Shown here: piece by piece, positions 49,986 through 58,353 of the stretch
Layout: each line of letters begins with the position of its first letter
Numbering within the stretch: position 1 is the first letter of the stretch
Position numbers and translations under genes: made by a program
Notes under the pieces: generated by a model
The model's input: only the letters and a program-made list of their open reading frames with translations
Databases searched by the model: none
What the model was told of the DNA's origin: nothing
Origin: a virus
Reading direction: 5' to 3' (one strand)
Virus record (IMG/VR): IMGVR_UViG_3300018424_000015
Coordinates: 1 to 64,000 of that record
DNA: 64,000 nt

Positions 49986-50357
49986 CTAACCGTTTGATGA
50001 ATGTCCTGTTGGATATTCATAGTTTTGATTAATTCTTTGTACTAACATACCTTCGTTGTCTACATAATAAAGTATACTTCTTTCATCCCAACGATATTGT
50101 GTATAATACATATTTGTATAATTTTGTTCATGATCTGCTGCAATTCCGTCAAAGAAATCAACACCTGGTTCAAAATCTTCAAATGTGTCTTCTGGTGCTC
50201 CTGGAAGGTTAATATCAATAGTATCTTTGTCTTTTAAATTATCAACACGTCTTAGATATAATTCACCATCTGCATTTCTGCGAATAGCATAGAAATATCT
50301 AGGACTGTCTCCTAATCCTCTTTCAGGATCTTGACCAAAGTAATAAGGACTCGCCAT
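49986..50357 (-). CDS. Structural-region protein, unknown
   Basis: 123 residues. FGQDPERGLGDSPRYFYAIRRNADGELYLRRVDNL then PEDTFEDFEPGVDFFDGI, YTQYRWDERSILYYVD and INQNYEYPTG. Beta-rich and acidic, no membrane segment. Similar small proteins sit beside fibre genes in cyanophages (memory). Its start overlaps the next stop by one base. Confidence 0.6.
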   Translation of the reverse strand: MASPYYFGQDPERGLGDSPRYFYAIRRNADGELYLRRVDNLKDKDTIDINLPGAPEDTFEDFEPGVDFFDGIAADHEQNYTNMYYTQYRWDERSILYYVDNEGMLVQRINQNYEYPTGHSSNG

Positions 50358-50689
50358 TATGAAATCTCCACGTAACTGACAGTAGCATCAACACTGTCGT
50401 CTGTATCAGATGCAATTCTTAAACCGGCAGTAGCAGGCAAAACTAATCTTTCACCTTGTGTAATAACCTTAGCACTCGACCCCGGAGGAATCGGTACCTG
50501 TCTAACATAATTTCCTTGAGTAGAGTTTTCATCAACTACATAAACATCTACAAGAACTGTGTCATAATCTGACGTGTTAGCAAGGTTACAACCAATTATT
50601 GTAGCTCTAACACCTTCTGGAATCTGTACGATATCAACCGGTGTTGTTCCTACTTGTGTTACCACTGACTGTTTAAATACTGTTGGCAT
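50357..50689 (-). CDS. Small beta-sandwich virion protein
   Basis: 110 residues. QVGTTPVDIVQIPEGVRATIIGCNLAN, VLVDVYVVDENS, IPPGSSAKVITQGERLVLPA and a final VDATVSYVEIS strand. Layout resembles the proteins at 36455 and 53813. Six bases downstream of the 50696 gene, so one transcript. Confidence 0.6.
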   Translation of the reverse strand: MPTVFKQSVVTQVGTTPVDIVQIPEGVRATIIGCNLANTSDYDTVLVDVYVVDENSTQGNYVRQVPIPPGSSAKVITQGERLVLPATAGLRIASDTDDSVDATVSYVEIS

Positions 50690-50695
50690 CTTTCT

Positions 50696-51760
50696 TTATC
50701 CTAACATTAATGCAAATGATGCTGCAATGTCATTTGCTGTAATTTCAGAAACAGCACCTGAAGCACCTGCTGGTGAACTCCATGCAGCGCCGTCCCAAGT
50801 TTCCAACGCCTTAGACGTTGTGTTATATCTTGTCATACCTAATACTGCATAAGCAGTAGGTCTTTCTGCATCAGTTCCTCTTGGAGGAACAAATCCGTTG
50901 TTTGTATCAATTCTAAAATAACCAGTACCTGTTTGTGCAATTTGTGTAATTGCATTATTAGAAACGTTAGTAATTGTGTTGTCAACAATTTCAAAGTTTC
51001 CTAATCTAACACCGCCTGCGCCTGCGCCGTCAATGTATAAATCTAATCCTGGTTGAGTTGTTATTTCGTTATTTCTAAATATTAAATTTCCGATATCAAG
51101 TGTCGGAACATTCAATGTGTCTGCATATAAATCGCCAACGTGTACTGTTAACCATCTTTGTGTTGCTGAGCCTAAACTGTAAGTTAAGTTTGTTTCTGGA
51201 ATTAAATCAGAAGCAATACTTGCATTAAAAATAATTTCGTCTGTTAGTGCATCACCAATGGTGATGTTTCCGCCTAGTGTGATGTTTCCGTCTGCATTGA
51301 TGCTTCCTGTAACATATAAGTTACCGTCAATATTGGTGCTTGAAAATACTTCTAGTGTTCCTGAAGCGTTAGGGCGGATTTCTAAATTAACATTACTGTT
51401 AATGGTTGAAATTACATTGTTATGAATTTCAATATCATCAACTTGTAATTTAGAATTGTAAACTACTGGGTCTGATCCTGAAGGTGCAAAAGATAACGTA
51501 GTATCACTTGAAATAGTGTTACCGGTAAAATGAAGATTACCAACGTCAAGTTGATTATCTACTGTTAGTGTTGTTGATCTTGTTGTTCCTGAAACGTGTA
51601 AATCAGTCGATGGCGAAGAAGTGTTTACACCTACACGAGCGTTGTTTACATCTAGGTATAATATGTCAGGGTCTGTTGCTCCATTTCTAAAGGTTAAATC
51701 CACACCATCACGTATGAGATTTGCCTTTAAGAGCGGCCCACTGATACGTCCAACTGCCAT
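50696..51760 (-). CDS. Fibre-like structural protein with LTV repeats
   Basis: 354 residues from ATG 51760, chosen for its strong AAAGGAGAG ribosome site; a longer in-frame start at 51820 lies in the leader. MAVGRISGPLLKANLIRDGVDL, then YLDVNNARVGVNTSSPSTDLHVSG (intramolecular-chaperone-like fibre motif), repeats with V-D-N-Q-L-D-V-G-N and V-T-G-S-I-N-A-D-G-N-I-T-L, and a final module RPTAYAVLGMTRYNTTSKALETW. Paralogue of the gene at 51877. Expected to form a beta-helical trimeric fibre. Confidence 0.7.
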   Translation of the reverse strand: MAVGRISGPLLKANLIRDGVDLTFRNGATDPDILYLDVNNARVGVNTSSPSTDLHVSGTTRSTTLTVDNQLDVGNLHFTGNTISSDTTLSFAPSGSDPVVYNSKLQVDDIEIHNNVISTINSNVNLEIRPNASGTLEVFSSTNIDGNLYVTGSINADGNITLGGNITIGDALTDEIIFNASIASDLIPETNLTYSLGSATQRWLTVHVGDLYADTLNVPTLDIGNLIFRNNEITTQPGLDLYIDGAGAGGVRLGNFEIVDNTITNVSNNAITQIAQTGTGYFRIDTNNGFVPPRGTDAERPTAYAVLGMTRYNTTSKALETWDGAAWSSPAGASGAVSEITANDIAASFALMLG

Positions 51761-51856
51761 TTGCTCTCCTTTACACGGGGATCCTGTCCCTCCAACTACC
51801 TTACATTGCGAGTTGACCACAGTAATAGATCAACGCATGGACTACGTTGACAATTG

Positions 51857-51863
51857 TATTTAT
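51857..51863 (-). promoter_or_regulatory. Late promoter motif ATAAATA with structured leader
   Basis: ATAAATA with an expected start near 51851, giving a leader of about 90 bases ahead of the ATG at 51760. The leader opens with a perfect 6-bp stem (51845-51850 with 51830-51835) and ends with AAAGGAGAG. Confidence 0.5.
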
Positions 51864-51876
51864 GCCAAAAGGAGAA

Positions 51877-53247
51877 TTACCCTAACATTAGGTCATATAC
51901 GACAGCTAATTGTTCCATTAATGGTTCGTTTACTTCTTCACCACCACCTGTTGAACGTCTATATCCGTCGCCAGTTTGAGACCCTACTGTGATAGTAATA
52001 TCGTTGAGTGGACTAGCACCACCTACAAACACAGTTCCTGGTATTAGTAGAGTATCGCCTACGTTGTAGCCAACACCTTTAGTTGTTATTTCTATAGATA
52101 ATACTCCGCTTACTAGAGTAAATCTAAAATCTGCACCTGTACCAATACCTGATGTGCTTATTTGTGATACTGGGTATTGAATCTGATCTGCAAGTCCTGA
52201 TAATCCACCAGTAAATGATACATTATCAATTTCACCAGCAAATGCTTCTAAATATTGTCTATCTGTGTTCCAACGTAGATCAGCAAGTTCAGGTTTACTA
52301 GGTCTTGATGCGTCACCGCCTCCTGGTATCCTAACTGCATTTGTACCCATAAATCTAAGATAGCCTGCACCTGTACTTCCAAATTTAAGTGGAGTAGTTC
52401 CGTTTAAATTTGTAATGTCGTTTGCTTGCCATTTAGTGTCTTCAATAAATGTAATACCTGTATCTGGATTTAATTCTACAAAGTCATCAGATTGTGCTCC
52501 AAATATTTCATTTGTTACACCATTAATATATAACTGATCACTTACCAATGAAGAGTAAGGTCTATTAGTAACTACGTTTGTTAAATCTGGGGTGTGTAGT
52601 GATAGCCATTTTCTTGCTGTACTATCATTCGCTTGTTGTCCTAGCTCGTGTGTTAGATCTTTTCCAGGAAGAATATCTTGTGTTAGGTCTGGGTTGATAA
52701 CAATAACATCAATTTCTTCATCTCCAAGTATAACTGTTCCTGCTGTTGTTAAATCGCCATCAATGGTGATGTTTCCTGTAACAGCAAGATCACCATAGAT
52801 ATTTGTATTAGCAGTAACATCAACAGTTCCTGTTCCACTAGCTTGTAAGGTAACTGAAGAATTTGAATCTAAAGTTCCTATAATGTTATCAGTAAAATAT
52901 AATTCGTCCGACTCTAGTCTATCAAAGTAATATGTTCCTGTATCAGAAATATTAAGTTGATTAATATATAAAGGACCTACAATAGTAGAAATAGTTCCGT
53001 TAGATCTAATAATGATATTATCTAATTTAGAATAATCATCAACTGATACATCAGTTGAACGAATATCTGTCGAAATGTCTAAATCAAAATATGGAGCGTC
53101 ATTCCTAATACCAACTTTGCCGTCGGTAACACTTAGGTATAATAGAGAGGTAGAGTCAAATGTTGTGTTAGAGAATTTAAGATCAACGTTGTCTCTTTTT
53201 AGGTTTTGCTCTAATAAGTGGCCGCCAATTCGCCCTAATTGTGCCAT
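51877..53247 (-). CDS. Fibre-like structural protein, paralogue of 50696 gene
   Basis: 456 residues. MAQLGRIGGHLLEQNLKRDNVDLKF, LYLSVTDGKVGIRNDAPYFDLDIS, repeats (TANTNIYGDLAVTGNITIDGD), LTHELG followed by KWLSLHTPDL, a module RPSKPELADLRWNTDRQYLEAF, and a C-terminal Gly-rich beta part with VGYNVGDTLLIPGTVF. Same build as the neighbouring 354-residue protein plus an extra C-terminal domain. AAGGAG site. Role in fibre or tail fibre network inferred. Confidence 0.7.
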   Translation of the reverse strand: MAQLGRIGGHLLEQNLKRDNVDLKFSNTTFDSTSLLYLSVTDGKVGIRNDAPYFDLDISTDIRSTDVSVDDYSKLDNIIIRSNGTISTIVGPLYINQLNISDTGTYYFDRLESDELYFTDNIIGTLDSNSSVTLQASGTGTVDVTANTNIYGDLAVTGNITIDGDLTTAGTVILGDEEIDVIVINPDLTQDILPGKDLTHELGQQANDSTARKWLSLHTPDLTNVVTNRPYSSLVSDQLYINGVTNEIFGAQSDDFVELNPDTGITFIEDTKWQANDITNLNGTTPLKFGSTGAGYLRFMGTNAVRIPGGGDASRPSKPELADLRWNTDRQYLEAFAGEIDNVSFTGGLSGLADQIQYPVSQISTSGIGTGADFRFTLVSGVLSIEITTKGVGYNVGDTLLIPGTVFVGGASPLNDITITVGSQTGDGYRRSTGGGEEVNEPLMEQLAVVYDLMLG

Positions 53248-53257
53248 TTAAAACTCC

Positions 53258-53803
53258 TTAGTTTGCAAATCCAAAGAACATTGTTACATATTTGCTGTAA
53301 GGTATTGGACTTGTAAACTTTAAATACCATCCATCTGCATATGGTGCGCCTGGACCGGTTAAACTTCCGCTTGTGCTTTGTTCTAGTGTAAAGTTTGTTG
53401 TAGGAATTTGCATGACATTTTCTACTAAAACAATTATGTTATTAGCACTAGAAGGAATGTTTGCTAAAGGACCAAAGACTGTTTCTGTAGCATCTCCTGG
53501 TCCAAATGATTCGATGGAAATTGCTGATGCTCCTGGAGCTCTAATAGTTTCCCAAGTGCCATTAATGTAGCCTTCAAACGAATCTGTATCTGTATTAAAT
53601 CTTAAATAACCATTTCCAGGATAAGTTGAATTACCATCTGCTGGTTGTCTTACCGCAGTTACGTCAGGACGCTGTGCTTGTGATCCTTTAGGAACCATTA
53701 CTGCTCCATTAAAATCCATCACAGCACGACCGTGTGCGTTTACCTGAAAGGTATTATCACTAGGACTATACTTCGATGTATTCTGTGACTTTAAAAATTT
53801 CAT
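53258..53803 (-). CDS. Small fibre-type structural protein
   Basis: 181 residues. VPKGSQAQRPDV, YPGNGYLRFNTDTDSFEGYINGTWETI (fibre module), then ESFGPGDATETVFGPLANIPSSANNIIVLVENV (a domain common in phage tail proteins) and TSPIPYSKYVTMFFGFAN. Beta-rich. AAGGA site before the ATG. Part of the 55574-49986 unit. Confidence 0.65.
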   Translation of the reverse strand: MKFLKSQNTSKYSPSDNTFQVNAHGRAVMDFNGAVMVPKGSQAQRPDVTAVRQPADGNSTYPGNGYLRFNTDTDSFEGYINGTWETIRAPGASAISIESFGPGDATETVFGPLANIPSSANNIIVLVENVMQIPTTNFTLEQSTSGSLTGPGAPYADGWYLKFTSPIPYSKYVTMFFGFAN

Positions 53804-53812
53804 AGTCCTTCC

Positions 53813-54190
53813 TTAAACTGCAAGTGAACTAATTGTAGCAGTAACTAAACTTGCTGCACTAGTTCCAATCCAAATTTCATCACCGCTATCTAAAATAATT
53901 TTTTCATCGCTGAAAAATACAGTTTCGCCTGCAGGTATTGTAAGATTACTTACAATTAAATTATCAGCTGCTGCGGTGTCACCACTTCTTACTAGATAGA
54001 TATTAACAGCACAAGTATCTACTGACTCATCTGTAATATCAGGTGTTCCTGTATTACATAAAATCATAGTTGTTATAGCTGTTGTTTGCCCTGTTACAGA
54101 ACCCCCAATAGGAGCACCTGTAGTTGACGCAGTGAAAACTTTGCTTGGTACAGTTATTGAAGATCCAGTTAATTGTGTACTTGTTATCAT
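53813..54190 (-). CDS. Small beta-sandwich virion protein
   Basis: 125 residues. TTMILCNTGTPDITDESVDTCAVNIYLVRSGD, LTIPAGETVFFSDEKIILDSGDEIWIGTS, closing VTATISSLAV. Shares the strand plan and the I-P-A/P-G-x-x turn of the proteins at 50357 and 36455. Likely a decoration or fibre-capping protein; role unknown. Confidence 0.6.
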   Translation of the reverse strand: MITSTQLTGSSITVPSKVFTASTTGAPIGGSVTGQTTAITTMILCNTGTPDITDESVDTCAVNIYLVRSGDTAAADNLIVSNLTIPAGETVFFSDEKIILDSGDEIWIGTSAASLVTATISSLAV

Positions 54191-54199
54191 CGTTTTCCC

Positions 54200-55165
54200 T
54201 TAAAAAAGCATACTAAAGAGCAATGCTCTATTCTTACTTATTAATTCTCCAGTATCTGTTGAGTTAGTAAAGAACATACCTGTTTTTCCGACAGCAGGTT
54301 CGTTGCTATAAACAATAGTACTATCTACTACATACGCTGGAGTAACTGCAATTTTTTCTAGTTCAATACCGTAGTTTACTTGTAATTTACCAGTACCTTG
54401 AGTACGAACAAAAATATTTGCGTTTGTATCGTTATTAGTAATTTCGTTTCCCGAAAACTCTAAACTTTGTATTGTAGTTCTGTTAGAATAAAATTGCGAG
54501 TTTAATACTCCGTCGACTAATACAGATACTGCACTTTCACCGAAAGAACTGTAACCAGTATTGTCAGTCAAATATGCTAAACTTCCTGACACATCTTTAT
54601 CTGTAATAATAACTCTTGTGTTATCATCAATAATTTGGAAGGTCGGATTATCTCTAATTGAATCGTCTACATACTTTTTATTAGGTATGTCGTCATCATC
54701 AGTGATTTGCAATTCATAATTTAATGTTCCTAAAACTTTTACTACACCTGTACCTGTACCAATAAGTGTTAAGTCACCATCATCTGTTTCAGAATTAGTT
54801 AAAACTTTTCTAACACGAATTGCACTGTTGGCATAGTTAAATGTAGTTTCAGGTGAACCAAATGCAAAGTTAAAAGTATCATCGCTTTCGTTATAAACGA
54901 TAGTTGCAGGAGTTTCGGTTCCTCTATCAATTTGAATACCTGAGTAACCTAGTGTTACTCCTGCACCTGTTTCGCCATAGTTTAAAACTATGATGTTATC
55001 GTTTACATTTAGGTTTTCTGCTGATACAGTTAGTGTGTCACCTTCAACGACAAGGTTACCTGTAACCTTTACTTCACCAATACCCGGACCTGTGTCGAAT
55101 AAAATTTTATTCCCTTCACCGGTCTTGATTGTGTAATCGCCGTTAGTTTGTACGAACTGTGCCAT
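54200..55165 (-). CDS. Fibre or baseplate structural protein
   Basis: 321 residues. MAQFVQTNGDYTIKTGEGNKILFDTG, GNLVVEGDTLTVSAENLNVNDNIIVLN, LGYSGIQIDRGTETPATIVYNE, then SIRDNPTFQIIDDNTRVII, LVDGVLNSQFY and a closing GKTGMFFTNSTDTGELISKNRAL. These blocks are common in a cyanophage virion structural protein (memory). Beta-rich and co-transcribed with the gene before it. Confidence 0.65.
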   Translation of the reverse strand: MAQFVQTNGDYTIKTGEGNKILFDTGPGIGEVKVTGNLVVEGDTLTVSAENLNVNDNIIVLNYGETGAGVTLGYSGIQIDRGTETPATIVYNESDDTFNFAFGSPETTFNYANSAIRVRKVLTNSETDDGDLTLIGTGTGVVKVLGTLNYELQITDDDDIPNKKYVDDSIRDNPTFQIIDDNTRVIITDKDVSGSLAYLTDNTGYSSFGESAVSVLVDGVLNSQFYSNRTTIQSLEFSGNEITNNDTNANIFVRTQGTGKLQVNYGIELEKIAVTPAYVVDSTIVYSNEPAVGKTGMFFTNSTDTGELISKNRALLFSMLF

Positions 55166-55178
55166 TATTCAGTACCTA

Positions 55179-55574
55179 TTAAGAAATTGCTGTTAATACG
55201 ATGTAGTCTGCTGATGAATCGTTTTCTAGATACCAAGTATACTTGTTACCAGAAAAGTCAGTAGCAACACGCTTAGTAATTTTAGCAATGTTTACTAGAT
55301 CAGCGTCAAGGTTACCTGTTGTAGAACCTTGTAACTGCATTTCACCTTGTGCAGCTGGTGTACCATTTTTCAACTTACAAGTTAGATAATTTGCAGTTGT
55401 TCCAATGTCGCCAACTCTTACTACTGTGAATGAAGTTGCTCCACGTTGTTTAATAATAACACCGTCTGTTCTATTTGATGTGCCATCGTGGAAATTAACA
55501 GTGATACCTGTATCTGAAACTGGTGATTTGATTACATCTACACCATTTACATCTTTTCTAAGTGGTCTTCCCAT
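55179..55574 (-). CDS. Small conserved virion structural protein
   Basis: 131 residues. MGRPLRKDVNGVDVI, GITVNFHDGTSNRTDGVIIKQRGATSF, QLQGSTTGN, KRVATDFSGNKYTWYLENDSSADYIVLTAI. Beta-rich, polar, no membrane segment. The MGRPL and KQRG blocks are typical of a conserved T4-like marine phage structural protein; its exact place in the virion is unknown to me. It leads the 55574-49986 unit, with a GGAGAA ribosome site and a long structured leader from a late promoter. Confidence 0.6.
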   Translation of the reverse strand: MGRPLRKDVNGVDVIKSPVSDTGITVNFHDGTSNRTDGVIIKQRGATSFTVVRVGDIGTTANYLTCKLKNGTPAAQGEMQLQGSTTGNLDADLVNIAKITKRVATDFSGNKYTWYLENDSSADYIVLTAIS

Positions 55575-55676
55575 TTGTTTTCTCCTATGTTTAGAAGTCC
55601 GATGCGGGTTCTAGCCGCTACGAGGTTTGGTTTCCCCATAAGTCCACCACCTTGGTGGCACACTATCTGACACAAG

Positions 55677-55683
55677 TATTTAT
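55677..55683 (-). promoter_or_regulatory. Late promoter motif ATAAATA with long leader
   Basis: ATAAATA, expected start near 55671, about 97 bases before the ATG at 55574. The leader contains the palindrome CCACCAAGGTGG and a GCGG/CCGC stem. It overlaps the end of the small gene at 55680. Confidence 0.5.
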
Positions 55684-55952
55684 CTTTTGCTCAACAAAGC
55701 CATAAGTTCTACCTTACTTATAGTATTCATTAGTGCATTGATTTTGTCTATTTCGTCTTGTGCTTTTGCAATAGCGTGAGTGCTTTTTGTTTGTTTATAG
55801 CGTATTAGATGCTCCATATAGTTTTTCATATGGCCTTCTACTGCTGTTTGGATTGTTCTTACATCATGTGAGAACATAGGAAAACGCTTCTTCCACTTAT
55901 CGAATTGATCTCTAAGTTTATTGAAATCTTCGTGACTTGTAATATCTTCCAT
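55680..55952 (-). CDS. Small helical protein, unknown
   Basis: 90 residues from ATG 55952 (a GTG start 15 bases upstream is possible but would precede the predicted transcription start). Helical, charged: HEDFNKLRDQFDKWKKRFPM, VRTIQTAVEGHMKNYMEHLIRYKQTK, DEIDKINALMNTISKVELMALL. A TTGACA-17-TTAAAT promoter ends 7 bases before the ATG. Placed between gp23 and the structural operon; no family recognised. Confidence 0.6.
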   Translation of the reverse strand: MEDITSHEDFNKLRDQFDKWKKRFPMFSHDVRTIQTAVEGHMKNYMEHLIRYKQTKSTHAIAKAQDEIDKINALMNTISKVELMALLSKR

Positions 55953-55958
55953 AACAAT

Positions 55959-55987
55959 ATTTAACACTCTTTTTGGCAGATTGTCAA
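55959..55987 (-). promoter_or_regulatory. Possible sigma70 promoter for the 90-residue gene
   Basis: TTGACA (55987-55982), 17 bases, then TTAAAT (55964-55959), four of six matches to TATAAT. An early or middle gene would be consistent; a transcript would begin near the ATG at 55952. Confidence 0.5.
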
Positions 55988-55991
55988 GCCA

Positions 55992-56023
55992 TAAAAAAAG
56001 GGCGGTATAAAACCGCCCTTTTT
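55992..56023 (-). terminator. Rho-independent terminator after gp23
   Basis: Stem GGGCGGT (56000-56006) with ACCGCCC (56012-56018), five-base loop, A run on one side and T run on the other. It ends the head operon. Confidence 0.92.
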
Positions 56024-56044
56024 CGTAACACTTAAAAGTGTAAA

Positions 56045-57235
56045 TTAAGCAAAACGTAAGTTAGCTGAAGTTACAGCAACTTTGCCTAAGTAGTCAGCAG
56101 CATTACCAAGAGATGAAGCTGTGTTGTTTAATTCAACGTAGCCATATCTTGTCATGAAGCTAACAACTGGTTCGAATGTACCTGGATCAAGTACAACACC
56201 GCTTGACATTAATGGAATGTATGGGCAGTAGAACGCAGCAGCGTCAGATTCTGAAGAACCTTTGTAACCAACTAGTACATCGTCAGATGTAGCATAGCCG
56301 TTTACATACACACGCATTGCACTGTTTAAAGTACCTACAAACTTAGTGTTTGTCGGAGCTTCAAAAGTACCTTCTGTTGTTCTTGCGAACGCAGAAGTTG
56401 TAGCAGACTGAAGAAGTGTTAACACTGTTGGTGAAACCACTGCCCAGTTACCTGCGCCACGACGTGTACGTTGTGCAATCAAGTTTGCAACACGGTTGAT
56501 TTGAACAGCCAATGCAGCGTGTTCGTCACCAACGAATGTAGCAGTACCTGATACAGCAGCTTGATCGTATGTCAATGCAGCAGTACCTGCTAGTGAGCTA
56601 AGAGATCCGATGATCTCCTGGTCGATCTCAGCAGTAATCTCTTGTGCAAGAGCTGCCATGATCTCAGCTTCAACGTCAATGCCCTGTTGAGCTTGAGCGT
56701 CTTGAGCTGCTTCAAAAGTCCAGCGAGCTGACAATTTACGTGTCTTCGCTTCGACTGTTTGTTTCAAGATTTGAATGCTTAGTCTTGTACCAGCTTCACC
56801 TTCTAAAGTTGCTGTAGCAGCAGCTCTGTTAGATGAAATTGTAGACCCTGCTGTAGTAGCAGAATAGCCTTCAGCAATCTTGAATGGGCTTAATGCCTCT
56901 TCACCAGCTGTTGTTCCAGTTACACCAGAACCTGTTACAGCATCAGCGTAACGAACTCTTAATGTATGGATTTGACCAACTGGTCCAGTCATTGGTTGTA
57001 CACCAACTAGTTCATTAGCAATGACTGTTGGCATAACACGTCTGATCACTGGAAGGATGACGCGATTTAGGGTTGCAACGTTACCGGCGGAAGTAGCACC
57101 AGCTGTAGCGGACTCTGAAAGATACTTGCGAGTGTTCTCAAGAGTGGCAGCCATAACTGAACGCTTGTTACCTTGAAGGCCTTCTAATAATGCCTCTTTG
57201 GTTTCCGACCAGCGTGACTCTAATAGTTGTGACAT
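56045..57235 (-). CDS. gp23: Major capsid protein gp23
   Basis: 396 residues from ATG 57235 (strong AAGGAG site 10 bases upstream); a longer in-frame start would lie inside gp22. Hallmarks: LLESRWSETKEALLEGL, then VLPVIRRVMPTVIANELVGVQPMTGPVGQIHTLRVRY (two typical gp23 strands), ARTTEGTFEAPTNTKFVG, AFYCPYIPLMSSGVVLDPGTFEPVVSFMTRYGY. A gp21-type cleavage site, RKYLSE|SATAG, lies after E41. Shorter than T4 gp23 (521). No gp24 gene is seen in this window, as in cyanophages where gp23 also makes the vertices. Followed by a terminator. Confidence 0.93.
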   Translation of the reverse strand: MSQLLESRWSETKEALLEGLQGNKRSVMAATLENTRKYLSESATAGATSAGNVATLNRVILPVIRRVMPTVIANELVGVQPMTGPVGQIHTLRVRYADAVTGSGVTGTTAGEEALSPFKIAEGYSATTAGSTISSNRAAATATLEGEAGTRLSIQILKQTVEAKTRKLSARWTFEAAQDAQAQQGIDVEAEIMAALAQEITAEIDQEIIGSLSSLAGTAALTYDQAAVSGTATFVGDEHAALAVQINRVANLIAQRTRRGAGNWAVVSPTVLTLLQSATTSAFARTTEGTFEAPTNTKFVGTLNSAMRVYVNGYATSDDVLVGYKGSSESDAAAFYCPYIPLMSSGVVLDPGTFEPVVSFMTRYGYVELNNTASSLGNAADYLGKVAVTSANLRFA

Positions 57236-57248
57236 TTGTATGTTCTCC

Positions 57249-58340
57249 TTAAACTTTAAGTCCCGCAAGTCTGCGGATATCAAAAATCTCAGCAGTTTTT
57301 TCTCCACTGCTTTCTTGTGCCTGTGCTTTATCGCCTGTAACTTCTTTGCCTTCAGTAAGCGCCTTCTTCGCTGGTACATTGCCATCCATCACGGCGCCAA
57401 TGTACTTGTCAAAAGTAGCGTGTAATTTGTTAGTCTGAACAGATTCTAGTAGTTCACTCATAACTTCGCGCTTGTCTGTACTTAAAGGTGATAAAAGTTC
57501 ATTCATCACTTCTTTTCTAGCTGCGCTATCTTTCATACGAGCAATCTCTGATTCACGACTTTCAACTAGTTTTTCTGCTTCTGCAATTTTTGCTTCAGCT
57601 TCTTTAACTGCATCTTCTTTCTGTTTTACAACTTTAAGAAGTTTTGCTGTCTCAGATTTTTCATTTAGATAACTAGCCGCGTATTCACTTGAAAAACTTT
57701 CAAAAATTCTGCGACCAAAATCATTTTTACGTGCTGCATCAATATCTTCTTTAAGTTGTGACATCTCAGAACGTAGTCCTTTAGAGACTGTTTCTTTGAC
57801 TGCATCAGAAGCTTTTGCAATAAATTCTTTCTTGACAGATTCAAATTTTGCTTTGCTATCGCGAATTAACTTCACTTTAGTTTCAGCTAGATCTTTTTTG
57901 TCAGTGTGGAATTCGGCAATTTCTTTTGCTAATGCGTTAACTATGAAAGATTCTAATTTAGCAACGTTATTTGCTACACTCTTACGATCTTCATGTAGTT
58001 CAGCTAGTTCTTTTTTCAAGTTGTTAAGAACAAATGATTCCATTGCTTTGGAATCATCTTTCATTTTCTTAGCGTACTTGGCTCTAGCTTCAATAAGTCC
58101 TTGACGATCTTCAGCAAACTCAGATAGTTCAGCTTGAATTCTATCAGCTAACATCTTTTCTACTGCTTCTGCCATTGCAGACTTATCATGCTCATATTTT
58201 TGAGCGAACTCTTCACGTAATTGTGCAGAGACTGTGTCGCGGTTTTCTTGAATAGCAGTTTCCCAAGCGGTCTCAATCTCCGACTTGACATCTTCGGAAA
58301 TCACGTTATTTTCAAATAACTGTTTTACGAAATCTAACAT
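57249..58340 (-). CDS. gp22: Prohead scaffold (core) protein gp22
   Basis: 363 residues, nearly continuous helix with heptads: EDVKSEIETAWETAIQENRD, three similar segments with H/E-D-R/K-K-x-L/V (LSEFAEDRQGLIEARAK, LAELHEDRKSVANNVAK, IAEFHTDKKDLAETKVK), MNELLSPLSTDKREVMSELLESVQTNKLH and a C-terminal ripening region ending DIRRLAGLKV. The repeated helical unit marks the scaffold, which gp21 degrades during maturation. Thirteen bases before gp23. AAGGAG site. Confidence 0.88.
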   Translation of the reverse strand: MLDFVKQLFENNVISEDVKSEIETAWETAIQENRDTVSAQLREEFAQKYEHDKSAMAEAVEKMLADRIQAELSEFAEDRQGLIEARAKYAKKMKDDSKAMESFVLNNLKKELAELHEDRKSVANNVAKLESFIVNALAKEIAEFHTDKKDLAETKVKLIRDSKAKFESVKKEFIAKASDAVKETVSKGLRSEMSQLKEDIDAARKNDFGRRIFESFSSEYAASYLNEKSETAKLLKVVKQKEDAVKEAEAKIAEAEKLVESRESEIARMKDSAARKEVMNELLSPLSTDKREVMSELLESVQTNKLHATFDKYIGAVMDGNVPAKKALTEGKEVTGDKAQAQESSGEKTAEIFDIRRLAGLKV

Positions 58341-58353
58341 TTTGTGATTCTCC

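Noticed and set aside
55575-55676. Possible tRNA
   Set aside because: The stems do not form a cloverleaf and no T-loop consensus or anticodon arm can be arranged; more likely an mRNA leader.
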